From Candidatus Hydrogenedentes bacterium UBA2224 (GTDB lineage: Bacteria > Hydrogenedentota > Hydrogenedentia > Hydrogenedentales > SLHB01), in the NCBI GenBank assembly GCA_002348185.1, contig DDYW01000030.1, forward strand, positions 35,176 through 63,989: a stretch of 28,814 nucleotides of DNA, in the 5' to 3' direction. Positions within the stretch are counted from its first letter, which is position 1; each line of letters opens with the position of its first letter. The notes beneath the pieces are model-generated. The model worked only from the letters and a program-made list of their open reading frames with translations. It was not told the origin of the DNA and made no database searches. The position numbers and the translations under genes were made by a program. Of the stretch, positions 1-7,740 are shown in pieces.

Positions 1-2952
1 ACCGTCTACCGGCAGCTGGCCCTTTCCGAGGACAGCACGCCCTTCAACGACCTGCGCCTGGCCGAAGGCATTGACCCCAAGACGCACGCCACGGAATTGA
101 AACGCATCACCGTCTTGAACAAGGGCGGCGTCTTGACCCTGCAAGGCAGCGGCGCGCTCGAATTCGAGGTCTACGACACCGTCGGCAAGGTCTACGCGCT
201 TTACAACACGCTCCTTCCCGACTCGAAGCTCCCCAGGTTCGGATTCATCACCCGCTGGCCGGAATTGACCGATGAGCAGAAGCGCGAAAAGTACGCCGAG
301 TTCGCCTGCCACGAACTGAACCTGTTCCTTCAGCGGAAAGACCCCGCCTTCTTCGAGGCCGTCGTGAAACCCTTCATCGCCAACAAGCTCGACAAGACCT
401 TCCTCGACCGCTATCTGCTTGGCGACGAGCCTACCGCTTATCTCGACCCCTGGCGCTACGGCCAGCTCAATATGCCCGAGCGCATCCTGCTTGCGGAACG
501 CATCGTGGCCGAACGCGACAACACCCTCCGGTTCGTCAACGACCGCTACAACCTGGTTCCGCCCGATATCGACCGGTTCAACCACCTGTTCATGACCGCC
601 CTGCGCGGCCGCTCCCTCGATATTGGCAGCCCGGCGGGCGGATTCGGGGGCGGGGCGCTATTTGCGGGCAGACAAGCCACCAGGCTGGACATCAACGGAG
701 ACTTCGGTGCCAATGGCGTGTTCGTAGCCAGCACGGCGCAGGCAGGCGAGGATGTGCTCGCGGCGCCCCAGTCGGCGCCCCCCGCCGAGGCGGCGGTGCA
801 GGAGGCCGCGGTGGAACTGAAGACGCTCGGTTATTTTGCGAAGGATGAAAAACTCCGCGAGCGATACCGCGCGCTGTACACCGCCATGGAGAAGACCCGG
901 GAATGGGTCGAAAACAACTACTACGAACTGCCCGTCGAGCAACAGACGGCCGACCTCGTCTCCGTCAACGCATTCTGGCGCGACTATGCCGGGCGCGATG
1001 CCGCCGCGCCGTTCCTGTCGGGCAAGCTCGCGGAACCCTCGCACAACTTCACCGAAGTGATGTTCGCTCTGGCCCTGCTCGACCTGCCGTTTGAGGCAGA
1101 AGAACACGCGATCGAGCAGGACGGCCCCCGGGTCACCCTCACCGCCGCCGGACCCGCCGTGGTATTCCACAAAGAAGTCACCCCCGTCGAAGCTCCTCAG
1201 GACGCGCCCCCGATCCTGGTCAGCCAGAACTTCTTCCGCCTCGACGACCGCTTCCGCCTGGTCGACAACGAGCGCGTCGACAAGTTCGTCACCGGCGAGT
1301 TCCTTACCCAGGTGGTCTACGGCTGCCAGGTCGTCGTGACCAACCCCACCTCATCCCGCAAGCGTCTCGACGTCCTGCTGCAGATCCCCGAAGGCGCCGT
1401 TCCAGTCGAGCGCACGAAATACCTCAAGACCTACAGCCTCGCGCTCGAGCCGTACAATGCCGCGACGCTCGAATCCTACTTCTACTTTCCTGACGAAGGC
1501 CTCTGCGAACACTTCCCGGTCCACGTTGCCAAAGACGGCAAACTAGTCGCCTTTGCGGAACCCGTCTCCATGAAGGCCGTCGCCGAGCCCAGCGCCATCG
1601 ACACAAGCTCGTGGGCCTACGTCTCGCAGCACGGTTCCGACGAAGACGTCTACCAGTACCTGCGGAACGAGAACATTCACGGCGTCGACCTCGATCTGAT
1701 CGCGTGGCGCATGAAGGATTCGACCACATTCGCCAAGACCCTCGACATCCTGCGCCAGCGTCGCGCCTTCGCCCCGACGCTCTGGTCGTATGCCCTCCGC
1801 CACAACGATGCCGCCGCCGCGCGCGAGTATCTCCAGTTCCGCGACGATTTCGTAAACCTGTGCGGCGCGGCCATCGACAGTCCGCTGTTTACCCTGGATC
1901 CGGTCGTCCGGAAAACCTACCAGCACATGGAGTACAGTCCGCTGGTTAACGCGCGTGCGCACAAGCTGGGACCCCGCCGCGTTATTGTCAACGAGCGTCT
2001 CGCCGCACAGTACACACGCTTGCTTAACGTACTGGCGCACCGCCCCGCGCTGGATCAGCATGACCTCATGTCCGTGACCTACTACCTGATGCTCCAGGAC
2101 CGGATTGAGGACGGTCTCGCCTTTCTCGCGAAGATCCGTCCGGATGCGGTCGACACGCGGCTCCAGTACGACTACCTGGCTTGCTGCGCGGCCTTCTACG
2201 CCGAAGAACCCGGGAAAGCCGCCGCCATCGCCGAAACGTATGCGTCGTATCCCGTGGACCGCTGGCGCAACCGGTTTGCCAACGTCGCCGCCCAGGCCCG
2301 CGAAATCGCTTCCGCCACGACCACCGTGATCGACGACACGAGCCGCGAACAGGCCCACGACCAGCTCGCCCAGACCGAGCCCGATTTCGAGTTCAAGGTC
2401 GAGGCAAAGCAGATCACCGTCACATACCAGAATCTCACGGCCTGCCGCGTGGCGTACTATCCCATGGACATCGAGCTTCTCTTCTCCCGCAACCCGTTCG
2501 TCAAGCAGGGCGCCGACCATTTCTCGACGGTCCGGCCGAACTTCGTTGAAGAACGCGAACTGCCCGCCTCCCAGACCTCCGCGACGTTCGACCTGCCTCC
2601 GCAATTCAGCAACAGCAACGTCATGATCGAGATCACCGCGGGCGGAAAAAAGAAAACCCAGGCGTATTACGCGACCAGCCTCGCCGTGCAAGTCATCGAG
2701 AACTACGGACAACTCCGCGTCACGAGCCTCGAGTCCGGCCAGCCGGTGGCCAAAGTCTATGTTAAGGCCTATGCCCGCATGGAGGGCGGCGAGGTCCGCT
2801 TCTACAAGGATGGGTATACCGATCTGCGCGGCCGCTTCGACTACAGTTCGCTCAATACCGACGAGTTGGACCACGTCGAACGGTTTGCGCTCCTGGTACT
2901 CAGCGAGGCCGGCGGCGCCGCCGTCCGTGAAGCCGCCCCGCCCAAACGCTGA
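1..2952 (+). CDS. C-terminal part of a giant, probably exported protein (alpha-2-macroglobulin-like suspected)
   Basis: The reading frame is open from the first base, so the gene begins upstream; 983 codons are visible and the TTG at 97 is not the real start. The visible part has an N-terminal alpha/beta-looking stretch, a Gly-rich linker around residues 214-220, an Ala/Pro/Glu-rich segment near 235-250, a long helical repeat-like region (about 540-780), and a last ~80 residues resembling a carboxypeptidase-regulatory-like beta domain (G-Q-P-V ... T-D-L-R-G-R-F-D-Y). Large proteins of this architecture occur in planctomycete-type genomes and are sometimes linked to bacterial alpha-2-macroglobulins, but no thioester motif is in the visible part, so the family is uncertain. 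It ends just before a cluster of palindromes; no clear T-tract terminator was seen. Function unknown; export is inferred from composition, since the N-terminus is missing. Confidence 0.85.
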   Translation, partial: TVYRQLALSEDSTPFNDLRLAEGIDPKTHATELKRITVLNKGGVLTLQGSGALEFEVYDTVGKVYALYNTLLPDSKLPRFGFITRWPELTDEQKREKYAEFACHELNLFLQRKDPAFFEAVVKPFIANKLDKTFLDRYLLGDEPTAYLDPWRYGQLNMPERILLAERIVAERDNTLRFVNDRYNLVPPDIDRFNHLFMTALRGRSLDIGSPAGGFGGGALFAGRQATRLDINGDFGANGVFVASTAQAGEDVLAAPQSAPPAEAAVQEAAVELKTLGYFAKDEKLRERYRALYTAMEKTREWVENNYYELPVEQQTADLVSVNAFWRDYAGRDAAAPFLSGKLAEPSHNFTEVMFALALLDLPFEAEEHAIEQDGPRVTLTAAGPAVVFHKEVTPVEAPQDAPPILVSQNFFRLDDRFRLVDNERVDKFVTGEFLTQVVYGCQVVVTNPTSSRKRLDVLLQIPEGAVPVERTKYLKTYSLALEPYNAATLESYFYFPDEGLCEHFPVHVAKDGKLVAFAEPVSMKAVAEPSAIDTSSWAYVSQHGSDEDVYQYLRNENIHGVDLDLIAWRMKDSTTFAKTLDILRQRRAFAPTLWSYALRHNDAAAAREYLQFRDDFVNLCGAAIDSPLFTLDPVVRKTYQHMEYSPLVNARAHKLGPRRVIVNERLAAQYTRLLNVLAHRPALDQHDLMSVTYYLMLQDRIEDGLAFLAKIRPDAVDTRLQYDYLACCAAFYAEEPGKAAAIAETYASYPVDRWRNRFANVAAQAREIASATTTVIDDTSREQAHDQLAQTEPDFEFKVEAKQITVTYQNLTACRVAYYPMDIELLFSRNPFVKQGADHFSTVRPNFVEERELPASQTSATFDLPPQFSNSNVMIEITAGGKKKTQAYYATSLAVQVIENYGQLRVTSLESGQPVAKVYVKAYARMEGGEVRFYKDGYTDLRGRFDYSSLNTDELDHVERFALLVLSEAGGAAVREAAPPKR

Positions 2953-2982
2953 ATACGCAGACCCGCGGGGTCATTTAGCAAT

Positions 2983-3105
2983 CCCCGGGGCGAAACCCGG
3001 GGCGATTCCCGCTTGCCCTCCGGGCTGCCCTGACAAAGGCAGGCTAGAATAGCCCAGGGCAACGCCCTGGGCTAGGCATCGCCAAATAGATACGCCCTGA
3101 AAGGG
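2983..3105. repeat. Cluster of three short palindromes (REP-like)
   Basis: Three perfect short hairpins lie directly downstream of the giant gene: CCCCGGG/CCCGGGG around 2983-3002, TAGCCCAGGGC/GCCCTGGGCTA with an AAC loop at 3050-3074, and GCCCT/AGGGC at 3093-3105. There is no coding potential. Such strings are typical of dispersed extragenic palindromes; any of them could also act as a factor-dependent or weak terminator for the upstream gene. Confidence 0.6.
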
Positions 3106-3139
3106 CACCCCGAAACCAGAGAAGACATGAAACAGGCCA

Positions 3140-3425
3140 TGTCGCAATCGCGTTCTCAGATCCCCTCCATATCGAAATCGGAATCGTCATCGGGACCGGG
3201 AATCGCTGTCCATGATCTCCTGTGATGAGAATTTGATGAGAAGCACGCGTGAGATTCGAACTCAGCCTGCCCTTACAGGGCGAAAACGCGTTTGGGGATC
3301 GCTTCCCGGGGCGCCGTCACGCGAACCGCTACGCGAGCCCGCGTGACTTGCCCCGGGCAATTCTCGGTTGCCCCTTGCGGGGCTGCAAGAAAGGTTTCTT
3401 TCTTGTAGCGCGGGGGCACCCGGGA
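3140..3425. repeat. Dispersed repeat type 1, copy A
   Basis: This block closely matches 7110-7375, including a TTCTCAGATCCCC segment, a stretch of ATCGGGA-like short repeats, AATTTGATGA, CGCGTTTGGGGATCGC, CGTGACTTGCCCCGGGC and TTGCGGGGCTGCAAGAA. It ends in a degenerate copy of the TTGTAGCGC... arm that forms a full inverted repeat at 7367. The short reading frames inside it are not convincing genes. It is probably a non-autonomous element or composite extragenic repeat; no transposase is present in the window. Confidence 0.75.
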
Positions 3426-3436
3426 TTCGCCCGGAC

Positions 3437-5515
3437 TCAGGGGGCTGACTGCATTTTCTGAATTACCCTGCCCTCAAACCGGAACTCGTTCGGCGCCAGA
3501 CCATCGTCTTCATCCAGTCCATCCGATTCCCGGTTCATCGCCGCCGCGACGAACAGGGCCACGGTGTCCATATCCACCACGCCGCCACAGGCCTTCACGA
3601 CGTTGCGCCATTCCTCGAAATTCCACTTGCCGTCATTATCCACGTCGCCCCGCGGTTTGAAAAAGCGCGCGCCGAACAACTGATACCTGTCCGGGTTTAT
3701 CTCGACGCCGAAAACCTCGCGGAGGTAATGCGGCATGGTCTCCTGGTGACCGAACGAGCCCAGGGTCATGTAGGCGGCCGTCAAGCGTTGAATGTGCGGG
3801 TCCAGCGACGCCAGATCCTGAGTCGCCTGGGCAAGATTGGTCTGATAATACTCCCACAGCAGCGTATGCGAGGCCCCGCCCGCATGGCTGCGCTCGAACT
3901 CCGTATTCTGCAGCACCCCCTGCAGCAGGGCGAGTTCCGCCACATCGGGCGTGTTGTTGGGAAGCAGCAGGACTTTATTTCCGGAAATGTGCTCAACCTC
4001 GCCCGTGTCAAACTCGAAGATCCCGGGATTTTCCAGCTCCACCCGGCCCTGGATATCCGCCAGGAACGCCTGAAAATCCCCGACGAAATCCAGAGCCTCC
4101 ATGCCCTGCCTCTCGACAAATTCGGCCATGACATCGTACGCTCCGAACAGGGACAGAACGGCATGCCGTGCCCCGGGCTCAACGGGCGCGCCCCACCATT
4201 GTTTGAACACCCACCCCGGGGCCGACGTCGCAAACAGGTGGAGGGTACCAGAGCCGCTTCGGGGGTCACCGGGGACGTTGTAGGTCGAGAACACGAAGCT
4301 GCCCTCGCCGATGTTGATCGAGCCCTGTCCCAGCACCCGTGTCGAAACCGGGCTGGCGTACATCGTCTTCGGATCGACAAATTCAAGATAGAGCGCTGTG
4401 GCGATGGTGTCGGTCGTGATCCCGATGGTCTCGTCCGTCGCATACGTGGTTTTCTTGCCCGAGACGATTTCCCAGCAGGTAAACACACCCACGTCGGGGT
4501 CGGCCGCCACCGCCGTAGCGCTGATCGTCTCGCCCGCGGGCACGCTGCCCATGAGAACGTCTGACGTAAGCCGGTCAGGCCGGTTGGGATAGTCGACAAT
4601 GACCTGCCCCGGCCCCAGCACCGGAACGACGAAATCGGTACTGGAATCGGTCTGGCCCTCTTGCGGCTTGAACATGGCGGTGACCGACCGGTAGACCTCC
4701 ATTTTCACAAAGACGGGCCCGGGGTTGTAGTCGATCCAGACCGTGTTCTGCTTGCTCACCATCACCCAGCAGGCCACCTCGTGGCCGGCGTCCGGCGTGG
4801 GCGCGAGTTCAACGGTCATGTCTGCGCCGTAGTGAAACACCCGCGGGCCGCCACCGGTAACGTTCGCGGGCTTCCCGTCGGGGTCTGGTGTGAGTACGAC
4901 GCTGCCGGACCCCAGGACTGCGATCTCCAAATCGTGGGCGCTTCGAAACACGGCGGTCACACCCTTTCGATCCTGATCGACTACGACATCCACCGGCGAA
5001 ACCGTCGCCCCGTCCACCGAGAGATCGCCCGGGCATTCCCAATGGTCGAAGGTCCACCCGGCCTCGGGGATGGCGGTCACCTGCACCCGGGCCCCGCCCG
5101 CGTATTCGGGCAGCTCGGGTTCTACCGTGATGGTCCCCTTGCCGATGACCGCAGGGGACAGGGAAAACCGTTTCGTGAAGACCGCGGTAATGACCGTATC
5201 TGAGTCCATGGTGATGGTGTGGGGATTGGCGTCAATGGTCTCCTCGCCGAAGTACCAATGCGTGAAAACCCAACCCGCATTGGGGGTGGCTTCAAGCGTC
5301 ACCTGAGCGCCCGAAATGTACGAATGCACCCCTGCCTCGGGCGACAGAGTGCCGGGATTTCCGGCTTCATCGTGAATCTCTATCGTGAGGTCGTAGTACG
5401 TTGGGGGAGCGCCCGCCAACGCGTCCCCCGATGCAAGCAACAGTGCCATGGACTGGCATGCCATGGCAACAGTCAACCAGTTCAACCGGCCCCCGCTCGC
5501 TTTGCCACGCTCCAT
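3437..5515 (-). CDS. Secreted InlB-type repeat protein with EF-hand
   Basis: 692 residues from an ATG at 5515 preceded by AAGGAGGGAG about 9 nt upstream; a longer frame exists but its N-terminus is arginine-rich and overlaps the upstream gene. Residues 1-36 form a signal peptide ending near ALAG. Five divergent InlB B-repeat-like units follow, each with a G-x-x-F-x-x-W core (GWVFTHW 81-87, GWTFDHW 153-159, GHEVACW 244-250, VGVFTCW 342-348, GWVFKQW 434-440). Residues 470-600 look helical. A canonical EF-hand loop sits at 624-635 (D624, D626, D628, N632, E635), with a weaker acidic repeat near 665-675. Such repeats are usually extracellular adhesive or structural modules, and the EF-hand suggests calcium binding. 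It lies 62 nt after the TPR gene and is probably cotranscribed. Specific function unknown. Confidence 0.85.
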   Translation of the reverse strand: MERGKASGGRLNWLTVAMACQSMALLLASGDALAGAPPTYYDLTIEIHDEAGNPGTLSPEAGVHSYISGAQVTLEATPNAGWVFTHWYFGEETIDANPHTITMDSDTVITAVFTKRFSLSPAVIGKGTITVEPELPEYAGGARVQVTAIPEAGWTFDHWECPGDLSVDGATVSPVDVVVDQDRKGVTAVFRSAHDLEIAVLGSGSVVLTPDPDGKPANVTGGGPRVFHYGADMTVELAPTPDAGHEVACWVMVSKQNTVWIDYNPGPVFVKMEVYRSVTAMFKPQEGQTDSSTDFVVPVLGPGQVIVDYPNRPDRLTSDVLMGSVPAGETISATAVAADPDVGVFTCWEIVSGKKTTYATDETIGITTDTIATALYLEFVDPKTMYASPVSTRVLGQGSINIGEGSFVFSTYNVPGDPRSGSGTLHLFATSAPGWVFKQWWGAPVEPGARHAVLSLFGAYDVMAEFVERQGMEALDFVGDFQAFLADIQGRVELENPGIFEFDTGEVEHISGNKVLLLPNNTPDVAELALLQGVLQNTEFERSHAGGASHTLLWEYYQTNLAQATQDLASLDPHIQRLTAAYMTLGSFGHQETMPHYLREVFGVEINPDRYQLFGARFFKPRGDVDNDGKWNFEEWRNVVKACGGVVDMDTVALFVAAAMNRESDGLDEDDGLAPNEFRFEGRVIQKMQSAP

Positions 5516-5577
5516 CGTGCCGCTCCCTCCTTGCGGTTGGCCGCTCTGCACGCCCTTGTTGAACCCTGCCGCTATAG

Positions 5578-6768
5578 CTAATCCGCCCCGGATTCCCGCT
5601 CCAGGGCCTTCAGTTCGATGACCTTTTTGAGCCCGGACGAAGCCATGGGCACGGCATCTCCCGCGGGAAACTCCGTTTCTATCCGGGAGAAATAGCTCGC
5701 AGCTTCGTCTAAACGGCCGTCTTCGAGAGCGATGTTGCCGAGTTCCAGCAACGCCCACTGGGCGCATTCATGGCCTTCATGGGTGCTCAAATAGTCTCTG
5801 TACGCTGCTTCGGCGAGCGAGGGGTCAGCGGGATACAGCTTCCTGTACGCCGCGGGAATGGTGAGTTCCGCCCACGCCTTTTCCCTGCCGGCATCGGGCA
5901 ATTCCGCCGCGATCTGCTGGAACACCCCCAACGCGGTCTGATGCTGCCCCATCTCATAGGCCGCGTAGCCCTTCGCCCACAATAAGCAGGCCTTCTCAGT
6001 GTCGCGGAGAAACGGGTCCAAAAGCGCTTCCGCTATCAGCGCACTCGAGGCAGCATTCAACAGAACCGTCATATGCTTCTCCGCGACCTTCCGATCCATG
6101 CCTTCATGCAGGTAATACCCCACAAGCGCAGACCGCGCACAGAACGCCGCCATGGAGGGTCTCGACCGGGCGACAAAGGTCTCGAGGGCCTCTGCGTACA
6201 CGTGGGCATATTCCGGCGCGCACGTGACGGCTGCCTCGAATACGGCCGGAACCGCGCCCACATGCCAGGCCTCCCCCGGATACGCCCCCAAAGTCTCCAG
6301 GACACTTTCTCCCGCGGACTGGAGTTGACTCTGGGCAAGATCCGGCATCCCCATCGTATCCAGAAGGGTGGCCCTGCTCAGGAAGAAGGCATGCAGGATG
6401 TGCCGGGCCTCAGCGCTTGTGAGATCCTTGACGGAAGGGAGATTGGCTTCAAACTCGGACAAGACCTCAAACGGCAGCCTGCCGGACGAGAGGCGCTTGA
6501 GGGCTTCCTCGAGCACGGGATACCCATCGAACCGGGCCTCCGTATCCGGATAGGCATTGACCACCTGGATGAGGAGCGCCCCCGCCGCGACGACATCGCC
6601 AGCATCCAGCGCGGCCTGCGCATTGGCAATGCCGAGCGCCGCAGCCTGTTCACGCTCCGAGTCCGGGGCTTCCCCCCCAGCCACGGCGCCCGCGCTGACC
6701 CCGGCCGCGCACAACACGACAAGCAGCAGAAAGGTCGCGCGTCTACAAAGGGAACGGATGTAGTCCAC
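5578..6768 (-). CDS. Exported TPR-repeat protein
   Basis: 396 residues. The start is a GTG with GGGAGG about 11 nt upstream; no ATG lies near the signal sequence. Residues 5-30 form a signal peptide (R-R then FLLLVVLCAAG and an Ala/Gly-rich cleavage zone). The rest is alpha-helical with tetratricopeptide-like units, best seen near the C-terminus (A-x-W-A-L-L-E-L-G-N-I-A followed by G-R-L-D-E-A-A-S-Y-F), and earlier 'A-L-D-A-G-D-V-V-A-A' and 'G-Q-H-Q-T-A-L-G-V-F' segments. TPRs mediate protein-protein contacts, here in the periplasm or outside the cell. It is the first gene of a two-gene unit with the InlB-repeat protein, so it may help secrete or anchor it; that is inference. Confidence 0.85.
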   Translation of the reverse strand: MDYIRSLCRRATFLLLVVLCAAGVSAGAVAGGEAPDSEREQAAALGIANAQAALDAGDVVAAGALLIQVVNAYPDTEARFDGYPVLEEALKRLSSGRLPFEVLSEFEANLPSVKDLTSAEARHILHAFFLSRATLLDTMGMPDLAQSQLQSAGESVLETLGAYPGEAWHVGAVPAVFEAAVTCAPEYAHVYAEALETFVARSRPSMAAFCARSALVGYYLHEGMDRKVAEKHMTVLLNAASSALIAEALLDPFLRDTEKACLLWAKGYAAYEMGQHQTALGVFQQIAAELPDAGREKAWAELTIPAAYRKLYPADPSLAEAAYRDYLSTHEGHECAQWALLELGNIALEDGRLDEAASYFSRIETEFPAGDAVPMASSGLKKVIELKALERESGAD

Positions 6769-6773
6769 CCTCA

Positions 6774-6944
6774 GTTTGCCCTCCCGTGCCTGACGGGTAT
6801 GCGAGATACCCTGGGGCGCGTGGGTGGGACTCTGGCAAGAAGCAAAACATCAGGTGCCGGGTAACAAGACGCTCCCCACCATATGCCCAGCGGAAAAGCC
6901 CATCTTTGCGCCCCCACCGACGAAACTTCCACTAACCCTTGTCT
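6774..6944. other. Leader region without recognised genes
   Basis: Noncoding stretch between the TPR gene and its probable promoter; reading frames here lack ribosome sites and family resemblance. I see no strong terminator or riboswitch-like structure. It would form the long 5' untranslated region of the operon. Confidence 0.5.
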
Positions 6945-6973
6945 CTTATACCTCCCCTCCAGAATTATGTCAA
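6945..6973 (-). promoter_or_regulatory. Sigma-70-type promoter of the TPR/InlB-repeat operon
   Basis: On the minus strand there is a perfect -35 TTGACA, a 17-bp spacer and a -10 TATAAG. Transcription would start near 6938 and leave a leader of about 170 nt before the GTG of the TPR gene. No other good promoter is visible upstream of that gene. Confidence 0.7.
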
Positions 6974-7109
6974 GGGTGTGGCCAAATCGCCGGGCAAACA
7001 CGACGCAAATGCGGGTGCCGCTGACAGGGGGTGGCCACGCGGGTCCGCGTGGGCATCCGGATGTCAGAATCCCTTCACCATCGTTCAGACCAGCACGTCC
7101 ATGTGGTCC

Positions 7110-7375
7110 GTCCCGCAATGGCTTTCTCAGATCCCCCTTCATATCGGGATCGAAATCGGGATCGCGTTCCCATCCATAGCCCCCTATGACGAAGATTTGA
7201 TGAAAAAACACGTGTGAGGTCGGAACTTAGCCTGCCATTGCAGGGCGAAACGCGTTTGGGGATCGCGTCCCGGGGCGCCATCACGCGTCACGCTACACGG
7301 GCCCGCGTGACTTGCCCCGGGCGATTCTCGGTTGCCCCTTGCGGGGCTGCAAGAAGGGTTTCTTTCTTGTAGCGC
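7110..7375. repeat. Dispersed repeat type 1, copy B
   Basis: Near-identical in order and content to copy A (3140-3425), so the two can be aligned over about 265 bp with small indels. It is followed at once by the complete TTGTAGCGC inverted repeat, whereas copy A carries only a decayed arm. A short third piece occurs at 28737-28772. Confidence 0.75.
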
Positions 7376-7443
7376 AGGCGTCTCGCCTGCATCCGGCTCG
7401 CCTCCCCGGAGACAAGAATGCAGGCGAGACGCCCGCGCTACAA
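7367..7443. repeat. 26-bp inverted repeat with 25-bp loop (REP-pair element)
   Basis: The left arm at 7367-7392 starts TTGTAGCGCAGGCG and ends GCCTGCAT; the right arm at 7418-7443 is its reverse complement with one mismatch. The same element with perfect 27-bp arms is at 26542-26619, and both share the flank TCCCCGTTCTTT after the right arm. The common flank suggests a mobile unit longer than the hairpin itself. Each arm also contains a nested palindrome (GCAGGCG...CGCCTGC). Confidence 0.8.
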
Positions 7444-7553
7444 AATTCCCCGTTCTTTGGCTTCTTCTCTGGGGTTTTCGAGGCGGGCAGCACGCACGGC
7501 ATCCGCCGTGTTCACGGCAATCATCGAAGGGGTTAGAAAGGAGGAAAAAGAAG

Positions 7554-7643
7554 TGGCGGAGAGGCCGGGATTCGAACCCGGGGTACGGTTGCCCGCACAA
7601 CGCCTTAGCAGGGCGCCACCTTCGGCCACTCGGTCACCTCTCC
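7554..7643 (-). tRNA. tRNA-Ser (anticodon GCT)
   Basis: The acceptor stem GGAGAGG (5' end at 7643) pairs with CCTCTCC, followed by discriminator G and an encoded CCA ending at 7554. The anticodon arm carries CTGCTAA, giving anticodon GCT for AGC/AGT serine codons. A long variable arm (TTGTGCGGGCAACCGTA region) and the T-loop GGTTCGAATCC are present, as expected for a class II serine tRNA of 87 nt plus CCA. Confidence 0.95.
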
Positions 7644-7658
7644 ACAAGAGCGTTCGAC

Positions 7659-7688
7659 ACTCTACCATGCAAACGCGGCGGAATGCAA
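7659..7688 (-). promoter_or_regulatory. Possible promoter of tRNA-Ser
   Basis: On the minus strand TTGCAT and TAGAGT are separated by 18 bp, with the -10 about 15 nt before the mature 5' end of the tRNA. Both boxes are imperfect, so this is only a candidate. Confidence 0.4.
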
Positions 7689-7740
7689 CCTAGCCGGGTG
7701 CTGCGGTTTAGCAACGGGTATGGCGGATGCAGGCCCGGGA

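Noticed and set aside
2953..3436. Short open frames inside the type 1 repeat and palindromes
   Set aside because: They are low-complexity translations of repeat DNA, recur with the repeats and carry no ribosome sites.
5516..5767. 84-residue N-terminal extension of the InlB-repeat protein
   Set aside because: It is Arg-rich, overlaps the TPR gene and would place the signal peptide internally; the ATG at 5515 has a strong ribosome site.
7367..7443. Possible CRISPR unit
   Set aside because: Only one inverted pair per site with long arms and one loop; there are no multiple equally spaced direct repeats and no cas genes.
7554..7643. tRNA-Ser as an integration site of a genomic island
   Set aside because: No integrase, no duplicated tRNA 3' end and no phage genes lie nearby; only short repeats flank it.
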